DNA of 64,000 nucleotides from Candidatus Altimarinota bacterium (GCA_013350285.1 JAAXWG010000001.1:1-64000), one strand, 5' to 3'; positions 19,959-31,531 are shown, numbered from the stretch's first letter. Notes: a model not told the origin generated them from the sequence alone. Translations and numbers: made by a program.

Positions 19959-20150
19959 TTAGTCTTCTACTAACTCATTTATATCTATTGATATATAATC
20001 AATTATTTCCAAATTATCATCAACTCAATCTAATTTAGAAAATCAATTATTTGTTTCATATAAAGCTAAAACTAATTTTTTTCTTAATTCATCACAAGAG
20101 AGGTTTGATTCAATATTTGCATCTAAAAGTAAATTATATTGAATATGCTT
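19959..20150 (-). pseudogene. ORF without a clear start, unknown
   Basis: About 63 codons ending DNLEIIDYISIDINELVED; the middle has SCDELRKKLVLALYE and two TGA-coded glycines. No ATG, GTG or TTG start lies between the upstream stop and the frame. It could be the 3' end of a lost gene. The region between it and the DUF475 gene (20151-20341) holds no feature I can support. Confidence 0.35.
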
Positions 20151-20341
20151 AAAATAAAAAAATTATGTACAAAAAAATTATTTATTTAAAATAATGAAAA
20201 TAATGAAAATAATTGTTTAAAAATTCAAATTCCTTATTTTTTTACCTATTTTTTTAAACTAAAACAAACTTTTTACTTTTTGTTTTATTTATTATAATAC
20301 TCAAGTTTTAAAAAAATAATTTATTATTTTATTGTAAATTT

Positions 20342-21292
20342 ATGGATTGGGTTTCAATTTTTGTTGTTATCTTTTGATTATGATTATTTGAAATTATCTC
20401 AAGTATTGATAATGCAATTATCAATGCTGAAGTACTATCAACGATGAGTAAAAAATATAGAAGATGGTTTCTTATATGGGGAATACTGATTGCTGTATTT
20501 GTGGTAAGATGATTTTTGCCGTGGGTTATAGTCTGGGCTACTGCTCCAGAACTTTGATTTATTTGATCATTTACTGCGACATTTAGTAATGACCCAAAAA
20601 TTACAGAAATAATAGAATCCTCTGCTCCTATATTGATGATTTGATGATGAATTTTTCTCGTGTTTCTTTTTTTCCACTGGTTATTTTTGGAAACAAAAAA
20701 TTTTGGACTTATCGGGGAAAAATTTTTTCATAGACACTGAGTTTGGTTTTATGCTATCGTCTCAGTAATCTTAACTTATGTCGTTTGGAAAGCTCTTCAT
20801 ACAGATAATCCTATTTTAGCTTTTTGAGCAGTCGTTGGTTCAAGTGTCTTTTTTATCACTCATTGATTCAAAGAAAGTGCAGAAAAAGCAGAACAAAACC
20901 TTATGCAAACCTGAATGTCTGATATAGCAAAAATTCTTTATCTTGAAGTGATTGATGCAACTTTTTCTATTGATGGAGTACTTTGAGCCTTTGCTTTCAC
21001 TATGTCAATTCCGCTCATACTTATTTGAAATGGTCTCTGAGCTATTGTCGTGAGACAAATAACCGTAAGTAATGTAGAGAGAATCAAAAAATATCTTTTC
21101 CTCAAAAACTGAGCAATGTATTCAATATTTTTTCTTTGACTTTTTATGACATTGAAATGATTTTGAATAGAGATTCCTGAATATATCGCTCCTCTTTTTA
21201 CAACAATTATTGTTGCCTATTTTTTCCTAAAGTCGTCAAAAGCAATCAAAAATCAAGCACTTACTGATGCAAAAAAAATTATAGATTTATAA
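20342..21292 (+). CDS. DUF475 (TerC-like) membrane protein
   Basis: A 316-residue membrane protein with about eight hydrophobic segments. LEVIDATFSIDGVLGAFAF and GAIVVRQITVSNVERIKKY are the DUF475 signatures, a distant branch of the TerC group; the acidic residue in SIDG is kept. Near the N-terminus EIISSIDNAIINAEVL repeats the same Asp-Asn motif. TerC relatives are linked to tellurite resistance and to metal handling at the membrane. Very many glycines are TGA. Confidence 0.85.
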
Positions 21293-21297
21293 ATTTC

Positions 21298-21810
21298 TTA
21301 ATACTCTTTTCCATAATATTTAAAAAGCCCTCTTGAGCCAAAAGTTTTATGAATATGTTTTCATAAATCAAGCTTTTCTATAAAAAGCTTGATTTTGAGA
21401 TAAGACCCTGCTTCTATCTCAAGAAGTGGAGGAATTTCATCATATATATCAAGATCAAAATGCACTTCTCCCAAACTATATGAAATCCTATATTTCTTTT
21501 TTTCTCTTGATCTTTGAAGTCCATACTTTTCAAGAACTCTTGTGAAGCTCTCTACATCAGTGATACACATTTCATGCTCGTGAGCAACTTTCATATTAGC
21601 ACTCTTTTCCTTTTTTTTGATTGTGTAGAGATGTTCTTCTCCTTTTTTTCTTACTCTAAAAGTCCTTCCTTCTATATCCATTTTTTGATCGGGATAATCA
21701 TAATAAATATCATGAACAATTCCTTCAAAAGTTTTTATTGCTCATAGTTTTTCAAGCTTTTCTATGATTTCATCCTTATTTACTTCAAGTATTTTTATTT
21801 CTTTTTCCAT
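21298..21810 (-). CDS. CYTH-domain protein (adenylate cyclase CyaB / triphosphatase fold)
   Basis: A 170-residue, single-domain CYTH protein. EKEIKILEV at the start is the ExExK signature; FRVRKKGEEHLYTIKKK and FDLDIYDEIPPLLEIEA provide the basic and acidic strands of the triphosphate tunnel. It runs through an internal TGA near the end and finishes FKYYGKEY. Family members hydrolyse inorganic triphosphate or organic triphosphates. It is the last of three collinear genes carrying this kind of domain. Confidence 0.85.
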
Positions 21811-21823
21811 ATTTTTTTGTTAT

Positions 21824-22948
21824 TTATTGCCAAATAATAGTTCCATCTGAAGACTGTTTATAAAAACTTTTATATTCTTCATATTTTCAATAATGCCTAT
21901 AAAGTCCTCGTGAACCACTAGAAAGTGTCTTGTTTTTTTTGAGTCCCAAGATTTTTATATAATGAAGAATATCTTCAGTTTCATCACATTCTATTTCAAG
22001 TAAAGTCGGCATTTCTTCATAATCATCTATATCAAATTTCACCTTTCTTATTTCTCAAGTTTTTGCATCTGTATGTTCAAGGACATATCAATGTCTTTGT
22101 TTTTCTTTTTTCCTAATTTTTTTTAGTCAAAATGCTTCAAGTACTTTTTGGAAAACATCAAAATGATGAATAATAAATTCTTTTTCATAACAAATTCTTG
22201 GCTCTCATTCTTTTGATTGAATTGCTTTTCTTTTTATTGTATAAAAGTAATTTTTTTCTTCTTTTGAGATTTTTTTCCTTATCCTAAAACTTCTTTTTCC
22301 TACTCTATCAAGTCTCAAATCAAAATAATCAAAATAAGTATCTTCTATAAAACCAGAAAAAACAAGCTTTGCCCCGAGAGAATGAAGATGAGAAATAAGT
22401 TCTTTTTTGTTGATTTCAAGAATTTTTATCTCTTTTTCTTGCTCATATTCATTGACAGGATTGATAGTATAATCCAGTATTCAAAAGCTTTTAAGAATAA
22501 TGAAAAAAGTTGTAAGAGCCTTATCCTGAAAAACATTGTAAATTTCTTTTGCAAGTAAATTTGGTACATCAAAAAATGTTTTTTTATTGATACTAAATCA
22601 AGTTTTTTTAAGTATTTCTATAATCCAAAAAATATAAAGTCTATAAGAAATACTTGGAGCGAGTTGTTTTTTTAAAAAACTCGTATGAAATATTTTTTTA
22701 TCTTTTATAGAATCTATAATTTCTTTTACAAAATTATCAATATAAAGGCTTATATTTGAGCAATCAAAATGACTTATATCTCTTAGCTTTAATTGTAATT
22801 CTATTTTTTTCCCTATATCTTCTTCCAAAGGAAGAAAAACTCATCACAAAAGTCAATAAAAATTATGTTCATTGTTTTCAAGTATATCTTTTATAATGAT
22901 TTTTTCATCACTATCAAAATCTCAAAACTGGAGTAATTCTCAAGCCAT
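21824..22948 (-). CDS. Two-domain protein with C-terminal CYTH domain
   Basis: A 374-residue protein. Residues 1 to about 180 are an unrecognised helical domain; from about 190 a CYTH domain begins with EKEIKILEINKKELISHL and continues with FRIRKKISKEEKNYFYTIKR and DYEEMPTLLEIECDE. The C-terminal GLYRHYGKYEEYKSF resembles the ending of the downstream CYTH gene, so the two are paralogues with an added N-terminal domain here. The start 5'-ATG GCT TGA gives Met-Ala-Gly. It is 13 bp upstream of the single-domain CYTH gene, in one operon. Confidence 0.75.
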
Positions 22949-23030
22949 AAAAAAGTAAAAATTATTAAACTATTGCCTTCAAATCAAGTATAACATATTT
23001 TAATTTTTGAGTAAAGAGAAAGTGAGGAGA

Positions 23031-24137
23031 TTATTGAAATCTATCAAAATATCAATTTTGCATCATTTGAATTCATAACTGTTGGCTCTTTAGTATATAT
23101 TCTTTAAAATAAGGGGCCTCTGCATTAAGATATCAACTACCATACTGTTTAAAAGTTTTTTGTGATCAATGGGTAGAAATTCTCTTATCCGTTAAATCTA
23201 TGCCAAAAATTGAAAGGAGTCTATAAATATCAAAAGGATTACTAAGCTCAGTTTCAAAAAGAGTAGGAACATTTGTTGCATGATAATTATCAAGATCAAT
23301 ATTTCAAAAAATTTTTCCATTTTCCATTAAAACCATAGAAGTTCTTAATTTTATTTTTGCCCTTTCTATAGATAATTTTAAAATAGATAATATATCATCA
23401 ATTATTACTGGTTTTTTAATTAAAAATTCTTCTTCAAAACAGATCCTCATAAATTCAAGAATTTTTTTTAAGTTAGAAATTGAAAAATCTCCATTTTTAT
23501 TTAATTGTCATAATAAAATTTTTCCTTCTTTTTCATCTATATTTTTTATCCTTTGTTTCAATGTAAGTATTTCTTGTCTTACTCATGATAAGGATTCTTT
23601 TCTTCTCACTCTTATAATTCTTTTATCTTTTTTATCACCATTTGAATAATAAAGATCATAAATAAGTCATTGAAAACGAGTAAATCATATTTTCTCTTTT
23701 TTTAGTATCTTATAGCTCTCTTGTATGTCTTGCTCATTAAATTTTGCTTCAAATTCTGTAGAAAATTCATTAATTGGATTATCAGATATTTCTATAATAC
23801 CTGTTAATAAACATAGTATAAATATTGATACAAAATTCTCATCTCAAAGTATCATATTAAGCTTAGAAGCAAAACTTCAATTAATTGGACCATTAAATTT
23901 TCAAAAATTTGATAACCATCATTTTCAAATCTTATCAAAGATTTTTTCTTTTGTATTATCATCAAAATTTATTGGATAATTTGTTTTATGATGAATTTCT
24001 TTTTGTAAAATAATTATCTGATTAACTTTACTCTTTATATCTTCAAAAACTCTTCAAAAATAATTATCCAAAGTTTCCTTTTCTCAAATTACTGGTAAAG
24101 AAAAAGTAATATTATCAACTCAATTTCTATAAGGCAT
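23031..24137 (-). CDS. Large protein with C-terminal CYTH-like region
   Basis: A 368-residue protein. The first ~170 residues are not recognised. The second half has IIRVRRKESLSGVRQEILTL, then IERAKIKLRTSMVLMENGKI and NVPTLFETELSNPFDIYRLL, which follow the strand order of CYTH domains less closely than the two downstream genes do. The end, STHGSQKTFKQYG, recalls the Gly-Ser-x-Gly-x-x-x-x-Tyr-Gly ending of the other two. It is the first of the three collinear genes and 82 bp from the next. Confidence 0.6.
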
Positions 24138-24240
24138 ATTATTTATTTATTTGTTAAATAACATTAATATAAATTCCCTCCACTTTATCTAATTTTATTA
24201 AAATAGCAAATTAAAGTAAGTCAAAAATTATGAGAAATAA

Positions 24241-24273
24241 AAAAAGTCTATTTGCAATCAAATAGACTTTTTC
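24241..24273 (-). terminator. Intrinsic terminator
   Basis: AAAAAGTCTATTTG, CAAT loop and complementary arm with a T run, just after the pnp stop on the minus strand. Confidence 0.85.
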
Positions 24274-24285
24274 TTCAATGAAAAA

Positions 24286-26511
24286 TTATTTATTTTCTCC
24301 TCCATTTTTTGCTTTTTCAAAAGCATCTTTTTCTGCTTGAGAAATAACTCTTTTAAGTCCTATTCTTCCCTTTTCTTTATTTATTTCTATGATTTCTACT
24401 TCTACTTCATCCCCAAGTTTTACGATATCTTCTACATTCATCACTCTTTGAAGAGCGAGTTTTGATATATGTATCATTCCTGTTTTTCCTTTAAATTCAA
24501 CAATTGCTCAAGTTCCAGCAATGATAGAAACAATCTTTCATTTATGTATTTCTCCCACATTTGGTTCCCATATAATCTCAGAAATTCTTGCAAGAGCTTC
24601 TTGGACAAGCGGAGCATTTTTTCCTGTAACAAAAGTTTTTCCATCTTCTTCTATATGGATTTTTACTTCACATTCTTTTTCCATTTTTTGGATAACCTCA
24701 CCACCTTTTCCGATGATTTCTCTTATTTTATCAACAGGAACGAGAATAGATTCTATTCTTGGTGCAAGTGGAGAAAGTTCTTTTTTCTCACTTATTATTT
24801 GTTTCATCTGTCAAAGAATATAATCAAGTGAAGTTCTTGCTTGACTAAAAGTTTCTTGAAAAACATTCATTTTAAGTCATTTTATTTTTACATCAAGTTG
24901 CATAGCAGTAATCCCACTTGGAGTCATTGTTACCTTGAAATCCATATCTCCGAGAAAATCTTCTTGAGCTTGTATATCCGATAATATTTTATATTTTCCT
25001 GTCTTTTCATCATAAATCATCCCCATAGCAACTCAAGCAACAGGAGCTTTTATTGGTACTCCTGCATCAAGAAGACTCATTGTACTTCCAGAAACAGAAG
25101 CCATAGAGCTTGATCCATTACAAGTAGTTATTTCTGATACAACTCTTATCATATACGGAAAATCCATTTCATTTGGTAATACTGGATCAAGAGCTCTTTC
25201 AGCAAGTTTTCCATGTCCTATTTCTCTTCTTCCCGTTCCTCTCATCGGACGAACTTCCCCAACAGAAAATGGAGGAAAATTATAATGATGAATATATCTT
25301 CTCGTTGTTTCTTCATACATATCATCAATAATTTGAATATCATCTGGTCATCCAAGAGTTGTAATAGAAAGAGCCTGTGTCATACCTCTACGGAAAAGTG
25401 CAGAACCATGAGTTCTTGGTAAAAGTGAAGTTTCTCAAACAACTTCTCTTACTTCATCAAGTTTTCTCAAATCAAGTCTTTTATCTTTTTCAAGTACATT
25501 TTTTCTCATCACTGCTTTTACTCTCTTGTAAACAAGATTTCCTACAAAATTCAAAGATTCTTTTACTTCTTCATCACTTTCTCATTCTCCTCTTTCTACA
25601 AGATTATTTTTTACAAAATAATTTTTTACTTCTTCATCAAGATCATCAAGAAGATGTTGAAATTCTTTTTTTCCTTTTCCATAAAGGATTTCCAGCTTTT
25701 CCTCCGTAAGATATTCCGCTACTTTGTCATACAAAGTTTCATCAGGAATATTATAAAAAGCTTTTATGGTTGATTCTCCATATACTTCTTTATACGATTG
25801 TATAAAATCTTTTTGTGCATTACATATTTCTTTTATAAGGCTATGAGCATATTCCAAGCCTTTTAACATTTCTTGGTCTGAAACTTCAGTTGCCCGAGAT
25901 TCTACCATTGTGATAGCATCAAGAGTTCCAGCAACAAGCAAAGTCATTTTTGCAGTTTTTTCTTTTTCAAAACTTTGGTCAAATATATATTCTCATTCAG
26001 AAGTAAGAATAATTTTTACTGCACTTACTGGTCATTCAAAAGGAGCTCAAGATTGCATTAGCCCAAGACTTGCACCAATAATACCATAAAATCCTATATC
26101 TGATTCTCCATCACTTGAAAAAACACTTGCAATAATTTGTGTATCATTAATAAATCCCTTTGGAAACATTGGTCTTATTGGTCTATCTATAAGTCTTGAA
26201 GTAAGAATAGATGCTTCAGAAGGTCTTCCTTCTCTTTTTTGAAATCTATTTCCGCCTATTTTTCCTGTCGCATAAAATTTTTCTTGATAATCCACAACAA
26301 GAGGAAAAAAATCAGCCTGTTCATTGAGTCCATCTTCTTTTATTCCCACAGTTACAAGTAACACATTTCCATTTTCATCACTTATCGTGATACTTCCATT
26401 TGCAAGAAGTCCAAGTTTCCCTGTTTCGAAGCTTATATTTCTTCCACCAATACTATAAGTCTTTTTTATAACTTGGAGATGAGGAGCTGTTTTGTCAGAT
26501 ATGTTTAGCAT
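24286..26511 (-). CDS. pnp: Polyribonucleotide nucleotidyltransferase
   Basis: A 741-residue exoribonuclease with all domains: first RNase PH domain ([32 protein letters not shown]), helical linker, second RNase PH domain ([33 protein letters not shown]), KH ([15 protein letters not shown]) and S1 ([19 protein letters not shown]). It degrades RNA from the 3' end. The frame stays open 12 codons upstream to another ATG, but MLNISD gives the usual start. A long stem-loop lies in the leader. Confidence 0.95.
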
Positions 26512-26555
26512 TTTAAAAAAATAAAAAAATAAAATATATTCAAACAAAGAATATA

Positions 26556-26615
26556 TAGTTTTTAGTAAGCTATCTTAGAGCTTTTTTATTCTCCAAAACA
26601 CTTTACTAAAAACTA
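26556..26615 (-). promoter_or_regulatory. Long stem-loop in the pnp leader
   Basis: 13-bp perfect inverted repeats (TAGTTTTTAGTAA and complement) 45-104 bp upstream of the pnp start, with a smaller AAGCT/AGCTT hairpin inside. In E. coli the pnp leader stem-loop is cut by RNase III and used for autocontrol; this could be an equivalent structure. There is no T run, so it is not a terminator. Confidence 0.5.
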
Positions 26616-26707
26616 GAAATACTATTATCTTTATTTAAACGAAAAAAGTGTATTGTTTTTTTGCTTTTTTGCAAGTTTGCTCATAAAAATCTTTTATATT
26701 TTTTTAC

Positions 26708-26747
26708 AAAAAAATCTCTCTTTTTTTTGTAAAAAAGGAGAGATTTT
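26708..26747 (-). terminator. Intrinsic terminator
   Basis: On the minus strand AAAATCTCTC, a loop of about 17 nt, GAGAGATTTT and T run, 15 bp after the AI-2E family gene. Confidence 0.7.
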
Positions 26748-26761
26748 AAAAAAGTATAATA

Positions 26762-27802
26762 CTATTTTTTCTTTATTTCTCCCTTTTGAGAGATGAAAAT
26801 AGCGAGAGGACGAGTTGTCTTAAATTTTGAAAAAATGATATTGAGCATGGTCATAAGAGGTACGGCAAGAAAAGCTCAAGCTATTCCCCAAAGAGTTCAC
26901 CAAAAAATAAGAGAAAAGATAATAACAAAAGGACTGATATTAAGTCTATCTCCCATAAGTCTTGGCTCTATAAAATTTCCCATCAAAGTCTGTTGTGTAA
27001 TGAGACAAAGAAGGACAAGAAAAGGAATATAAAGAGCATCAAATTGTAAAAAACAATATAAAAAAGGAATCAATATAGCAAAAAGTCCTCCAATATTTGG
27101 AATAAAATCAAGAAGAAAAACAAGAAAAGCAAAGAAAAGAGCAAAATCTACTCAGAAAAAAGTCAAAATAGTGAAACTCAAAGCTCCATTTACAAAGGCT
27201 GTAAAAAACTTGAGAAGAAAATATGAGCTAATATCTTGATTTATTTGCAAAACAATATTATAAAATCTTTTTCTTTCTTTATCTACAAGTATATCACTTA
27301 ATTTTGATTTAAAATATTTCATCTCAGCTAGAAGAAAAATTACATAAAAAAATATAGTACCAATTGTTCCAACGATAGAAGTAACTGAACCAGTAAAAAA
27401 ATAAGCAAAGCTTCCAAAATCTATTTGTGCAATAATTTTTTCAAAAGAAAAACTTGTCATATCTATTCAAGGAATTGTATTGATATATTTTGCAAACTTC
27501 AAAAATACATCTTTGTATCTTGGAATTTCTTCTATAAAATTATTTATTTGCGAATTTATGATAAAAAATACAAGGAGAAAAAAAAGTGAAAAAGCAAGAA
27601 GAGTAATGAGCACACTAAAAAATTTATTTTTTATATGAGAGAAAAAGAAACGATAAGAAGAAGTAAAAAGAATAATCAAAAATATAGATACAATAAGAGG
27701 AAGGATAATATTTTTACCAATATAAAGGACATAAAAAATCACATACGATGCAAGTATTGATGTTGCTCCTGCAATGATGCCTATGCTTTTTCCATTTCCC
27801 AT
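26762..27802 (-). CDS. AI-2E transporter family (YdiK/PerM-like) membrane protein
   Basis: A 346-residue protein with about eight membrane segments. FLLDFIPNIGGLFAILIPFL and GDRLNISPFVIILSLIFWGT, then GIAGAFLAVPLM, are the conserved C-terminal motifs of the family. Members are implicated in export of small molecules or Na+/H+ exchange. An ATG 36 codons upstream is in frame; MGNGKSIGIIAG is the more likely start because a membrane segment follows directly. Confidence 0.85.
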
Positions 27803-27950
27803 AGTTTTATAGTGAGTTTTTAAATTATTAAAATTATAAGAGAGAATGAAATATTTCAAATAAAAATTTGAAAAATCTTTGAGAAAAGAAAAATTTGAAA
27901 TAATTAACAATTTATATATAGTTAAAAATATTAAATATCATAATTATATT

Positions 27951-29240
27951 ATGCAAATTATCATTAAAAACATTTGAAAAATTAAAGAAGCTAAAGTTAA
28001 TCTTAATTGATTAACTATTATTGCTTGAAATAATGATTCTTGAAAATCTACAGTTAGTAAGATAGTTTTTTCTGTTATAAAAGCACTTCAAAGATATAAA
28101 GAAGACTTTGATTATACAAAAGAAAAACTTTTAGAAAAAGAAATAGAAATGTTATATTTTCATTTAAGAAGTATAGTATTACATTCAAAATCTTGAAATA
28201 ATGAAATAAGGTTAAACGAACTATTAAAAAAAGAATTTTATCCTCCTATTTTTATGAATGAATTAACTGCTTTTTGATGAATTGATTTATTTGTGAATAA
28301 AAAAAATTTAATACAAAATCTTTGATTATGACAAGATGATGAAAAAACATTATTCCATAAAATAGATAAAGTAAAAGAATTATTCCTAAAAGATGAAAAA
28401 AGAGAAGACTTAATAAAAAGAGCTTTGGAAAGTATAATAGAAAGTGAATTTGAAAATGAGCTTAGCAATATAAAACTTTGAAAAGTTGGAACAATTACTT
28501 TAATGGAATGAATGATTATTCTTTTTCAGATTGATATTGAAAATAATAAAATATCAAATGTAAAAATATATGATGATATTTTGAGAATAAAAGATACGAC
28601 TTTTATAGATACCCCTATAACCATAAATTTATTTAATTATCTAATAAATACAATTAATTATCGTTGAATAAGAAGAAATAAAGAGATTCAGTTTCATATA
28701 AAGGATTTATTTTCTAAAATTTGAAATTCTAAGTTTGAAAAAGAAAGACAAAATTGATTTTGGAAAAAAGTAAAAGATTTAGTGGGATGAACTTTTGAAA
28801 TTATTCAAAAAGGTTCTTTATGAGATCAATTAACTTTCACACAGAACTGAAAAAACATAGACCCAATCAATACTGCAACTTGAATAAAATCATTCTGAAT
28901 TTTAGATTTGCTTGATAGATCTCATTGTCTTGATGATTCAAACTTATTAATTTTAGATGAACCAGAGGTTCATCTACATCCAGAATGGCAAGTAAAATAT
29001 GCTGAATTAATAGTTTGACTTGTAAAAGAAAGGTGATTAACTGTTTTGATAACCTCACATAGTCCATATTTGATAGAATGATTAAATAAATTTTCTAAAG
29101 ATAATAATATAAGAGATAAATTTAATTTATATTTAACTAAGGAAGAGACTTGATACGATATTATTGAAGATAAAACAGATAATGCTGGAGAAGTATTTGA
29201 AAGACTCTCAGCTCCGTTTGAAAAATTAGTTTGGTGATAA
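27951..29240 (+). CDS. AAA/OLD-like ATPase of a two-gene module
   Basis: A 429-residue ATPase of the ABC/SMC-like type. Walker A is GNNDSGKSTVSK (about residues 26-37; the Gly before Lys is TGA), the signature region is around FGILDLLDRS, and LLILDEPEVHLHPEWQ is Walker B with the usual EVHLHP extension, followed by the ITSHSPYLIEG switch. Such OLD/AAA_21 ATPases drive nucleases in several phage-defence systems. The next gene, 6 bp downstream, has a nuclease-like motif. The protein ends with a TGA-coded Gly immediately before TAA. Confidence 0.85.
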
Positions 29241-29246
29241 ATAAAT

Positions 29247-29861
29247 ATGATATCACATAAGATAAAAAAATATATTGAAAATATATTACTGATAGATGAA
29301 ATAAAAGTTTGAGATTTTCCTCAAGCAAGAGTTGAAAATTTCAATACTTGCAATTTTATATGAATAGATTTAGATAAAGTAACAGATAAAATTTATAAGA
29401 AATATTATACAAATAAGCCAAAAAGTTGTGATGTTTTAAAATTATTTGATGCTAGAGTAGATTTTATAGAAATAAAAACATTAGATATATCAGAAGTGAA
29501 AACTCTTTGAAGTAAAATTTGAAAAAAATATGAATTAATAAAAAAACTTGAAGCTTCTTATGATTTACTTAAAGAAATTATAGAAAATGAAAAAGATTTT
29601 GATAATAAAATTGATTTAGATTTATTGATAGAAATACAAAAATTATTCTGTATTGCATTTTATTTTAAGTATTCTATAGACAAAGATAATTGAGAGCAAT
29701 TTGCTATATCATGAAGAGTAAATATTTTTAAAAAGAATTTAGAATCCTATTTTAGGGATAATCTTGTTCCATATTGAGAAAACTTTATAGATGATCCTAA
29801 ACTATTATCGGTGAATTTTGTTTCAAATAACATTGAAATGGTTAATGATTTTTATAAATAA
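29247..29861 (+). CDS. Putative PD-(D/E)xK-like partner of the ATPase
   Basis: A 204-residue protein, 6 bp after the ATPase gene. CDVLKLFDARVDFIEIK (about residues 61-77) gives an Asp followed by Glu75-Ile-Lys77, as in PD-(D/E)xK nucleases; the rest is helical and charged (KYELIKKLEASYDLLKEII). There is no HNH or TOPRIM motif, so it is not plainly Septu (PtuB) or Gabija. If the motif is real, the pair is an ATPase-nuclease defence module. I do not recognise the family by name. Confidence 0.55.
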
Positions 29862-29885
29862 GATTATAGATTTTATAAAAAACTT

Positions 29886-29935
29886 AAACATTTAAAAAAG
29901 AGAAGAAAAATTTTTCTTCTCTTTTTTAAATGTTT
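29886..29935. terminator. Perfect 50-bp palindrome, terminator
   Basis: 25-bp perfect arms with no loop, built of ACATTTAAAAAAGAGAAG and complement, ending in T runs on both strands. It stops the defence-like operon on one side and the tRNA-Leu transcript on the other. Confidence 0.8.
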
Positions 29936-29937
29936 TT

Positions 29938-30024
29938 TGGTGCCCAGAGCGGGAATCGAACCCGCACTCTCGTGAAAGAATGGGTTTTTGAGACCCACAT
30001 GTCTACCAATTCCATCATCTGGGC
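29938..30024 (-). tRNA. tRNA-Leu (anticodon CAA)
   Basis: An 87-nt type II tRNA on the minus strand: acceptor GCCCAGA with TCTGGGC, anticodon stem TGGGT/ACCCA with loop CTCAAAA, a variable arm (TTCTTTCACGAGA), T-arm GCGGG-TTCGATT-CCCGC, discriminator A and encoded CCA. Confidence 0.94.
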
Positions 30025-30119
30025 ATTTTTTGCAAATCGGATTATATTTAAAAAAAATTTTTTTCAAAAAGAAATTTTTTTATTATACTATACAAAATTT
30101 ATATCTAAAAACCAAAACT

Positions 30120-31445
30120 ATGTTTATCTGTACAAATTGTGGAAATGAATATGTAAAATGGCAATGACAATGTAATTTTTGTAAAGAATGGAATACTCTC
30201 AAAGAATTTAGAGAAGAAAAAACTTCAACAAAAACCTCTCATACTTGAGAAAAAAAAGAACTTCAAAGTATAGAAAAAAATTTACAAAAAGAAGAAAGAT
30301 TTATCACTCAATCAAGCGAACTTAATAATGTGCTTGGAGGTGGTATCACACAATGAAGCCTGATACTCCTTTCCTGAGAGCCATGAATAGGAAAATCAAC
30401 TCTCGCTCTCCAAATTGCTTGATGGCTTCATGACAAAAAAATAATCTATATATCTGGTGAGGAAACTGCGAGCCAAATATTTTCAAGAGCAGAAAGGCTT
30501 GGAATAAATGGACACAATATAAATATATTATCCGAATCAAATATAGAAAATATATTAGAAACTATCAAATCAGTTGAAGCTGATTTTGTTGTATTTGATT
30601 CTATTAGTGTTATGTATTCTTGAAACATTCCTTGAATTTCATGAAGTATAAACCAAGTAAAATATATTGGAGAAATTATCCAAAGTTTCACAAAAAATAA
30701 TAATATTTCTTCTCTCCTTATTGGGCATATTACAAAAGATGGAAATCTTGCTTGACCAAAAAGTCTTGAGCATCTTGTTGATACTATTCTCTTTTTTGAA
30801 GGAGAACGATATGAAGATATCAGAATTTTGAGAAGTTTGAAAAATAGATTTTGAGATACGGGAGAAGTAGGAATTTTTAAAATGAAAGAAAAATGACTTG
30901 AAGACCTAAAAAATCCATGAATAGAACTTTTGAATGATAAAAATATGCACCCAGCTATTGGCTCAAGTCTAAGTATAACTTTGGAAGGAACAAGACCTCT
31001 TCTCATAGAATGTGAAGCTCTCACAAATTACACAAAATTTGGTTATCCAAAAAGAAGTACAAGAGGAATACAAACAACCAAACTTGATATGCTCATTGCT
31101 ATTTTATCAAAATATTCACAAGTAAAGCTTGATAGTTATGATGTCTATACAAATATTGCTAGAGGACTAAAAATAGATGATCCATGAATTGATTTAAGTA
31201 TTCTTGCTTCTATTATTTCTAGTAAACTTGGAAAAAATATCATAAAAACTCGTGTTTTTATTGGTGAAGTATCACTTACAGGAAAAATAAAAAATGTAGC
31301 AAATCTTGAAAAAAGAATAAAAGAAGCTGAAAAAATAGGAATCCAAGAAGCTATAATTCCTAATGAAAATATAAGCTATAAAGGGAAAATAATGCTCAAA
31401 AAAATAGATTCAATTGAGGACCTTGTAAAAATCATCAATGGATAA
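30120..31445 (+). CDS. radA: DNA repair protein RadA/Sms
   Basis: A 441-residue protein. The zinc finger uses Cys4, Cys7, Cys18 and Cys21. Walker A is [16 protein letters not shown] (one Gly is TGA), [14 protein letters not shown] carries the RadA-specific KNRFG motif, and the C-terminal third is the Lon-protease-like domain ([27 protein letters not shown]). It drives branch migration in recombination. Length and order are normal. Confidence 0.95.
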
Positions 31446-31473
31446 AAATTGAATCATAAAAATTTTATTGAAA

Positions 31474-31531
31474 AAACTCCCCTACTCATTCTTCATTTGC
31501 CACTTAATTGAGGGGAATTAAAGGGGAGTTT
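31474..31531. repeat. Inverted repeat, REP-like or terminator
   Basis: AAACTCCCCT and its complement around about 38 nt that contain a further CCCCTC-like/GAGGGG core. It is more GC-rich than its surroundings and lies after radA. A T run follows only weakly, so it could be a decayed mobile palindrome as well as a terminator. The remainder of 31446-31730 holds no gene. Confidence 0.5.

Noticed and set aside
24469-24831. Two overlapping plus-strand ORFs in the pnp region
   Set aside because: They are antisense to conserved KH and S1 domains of PNPase and have no family features.
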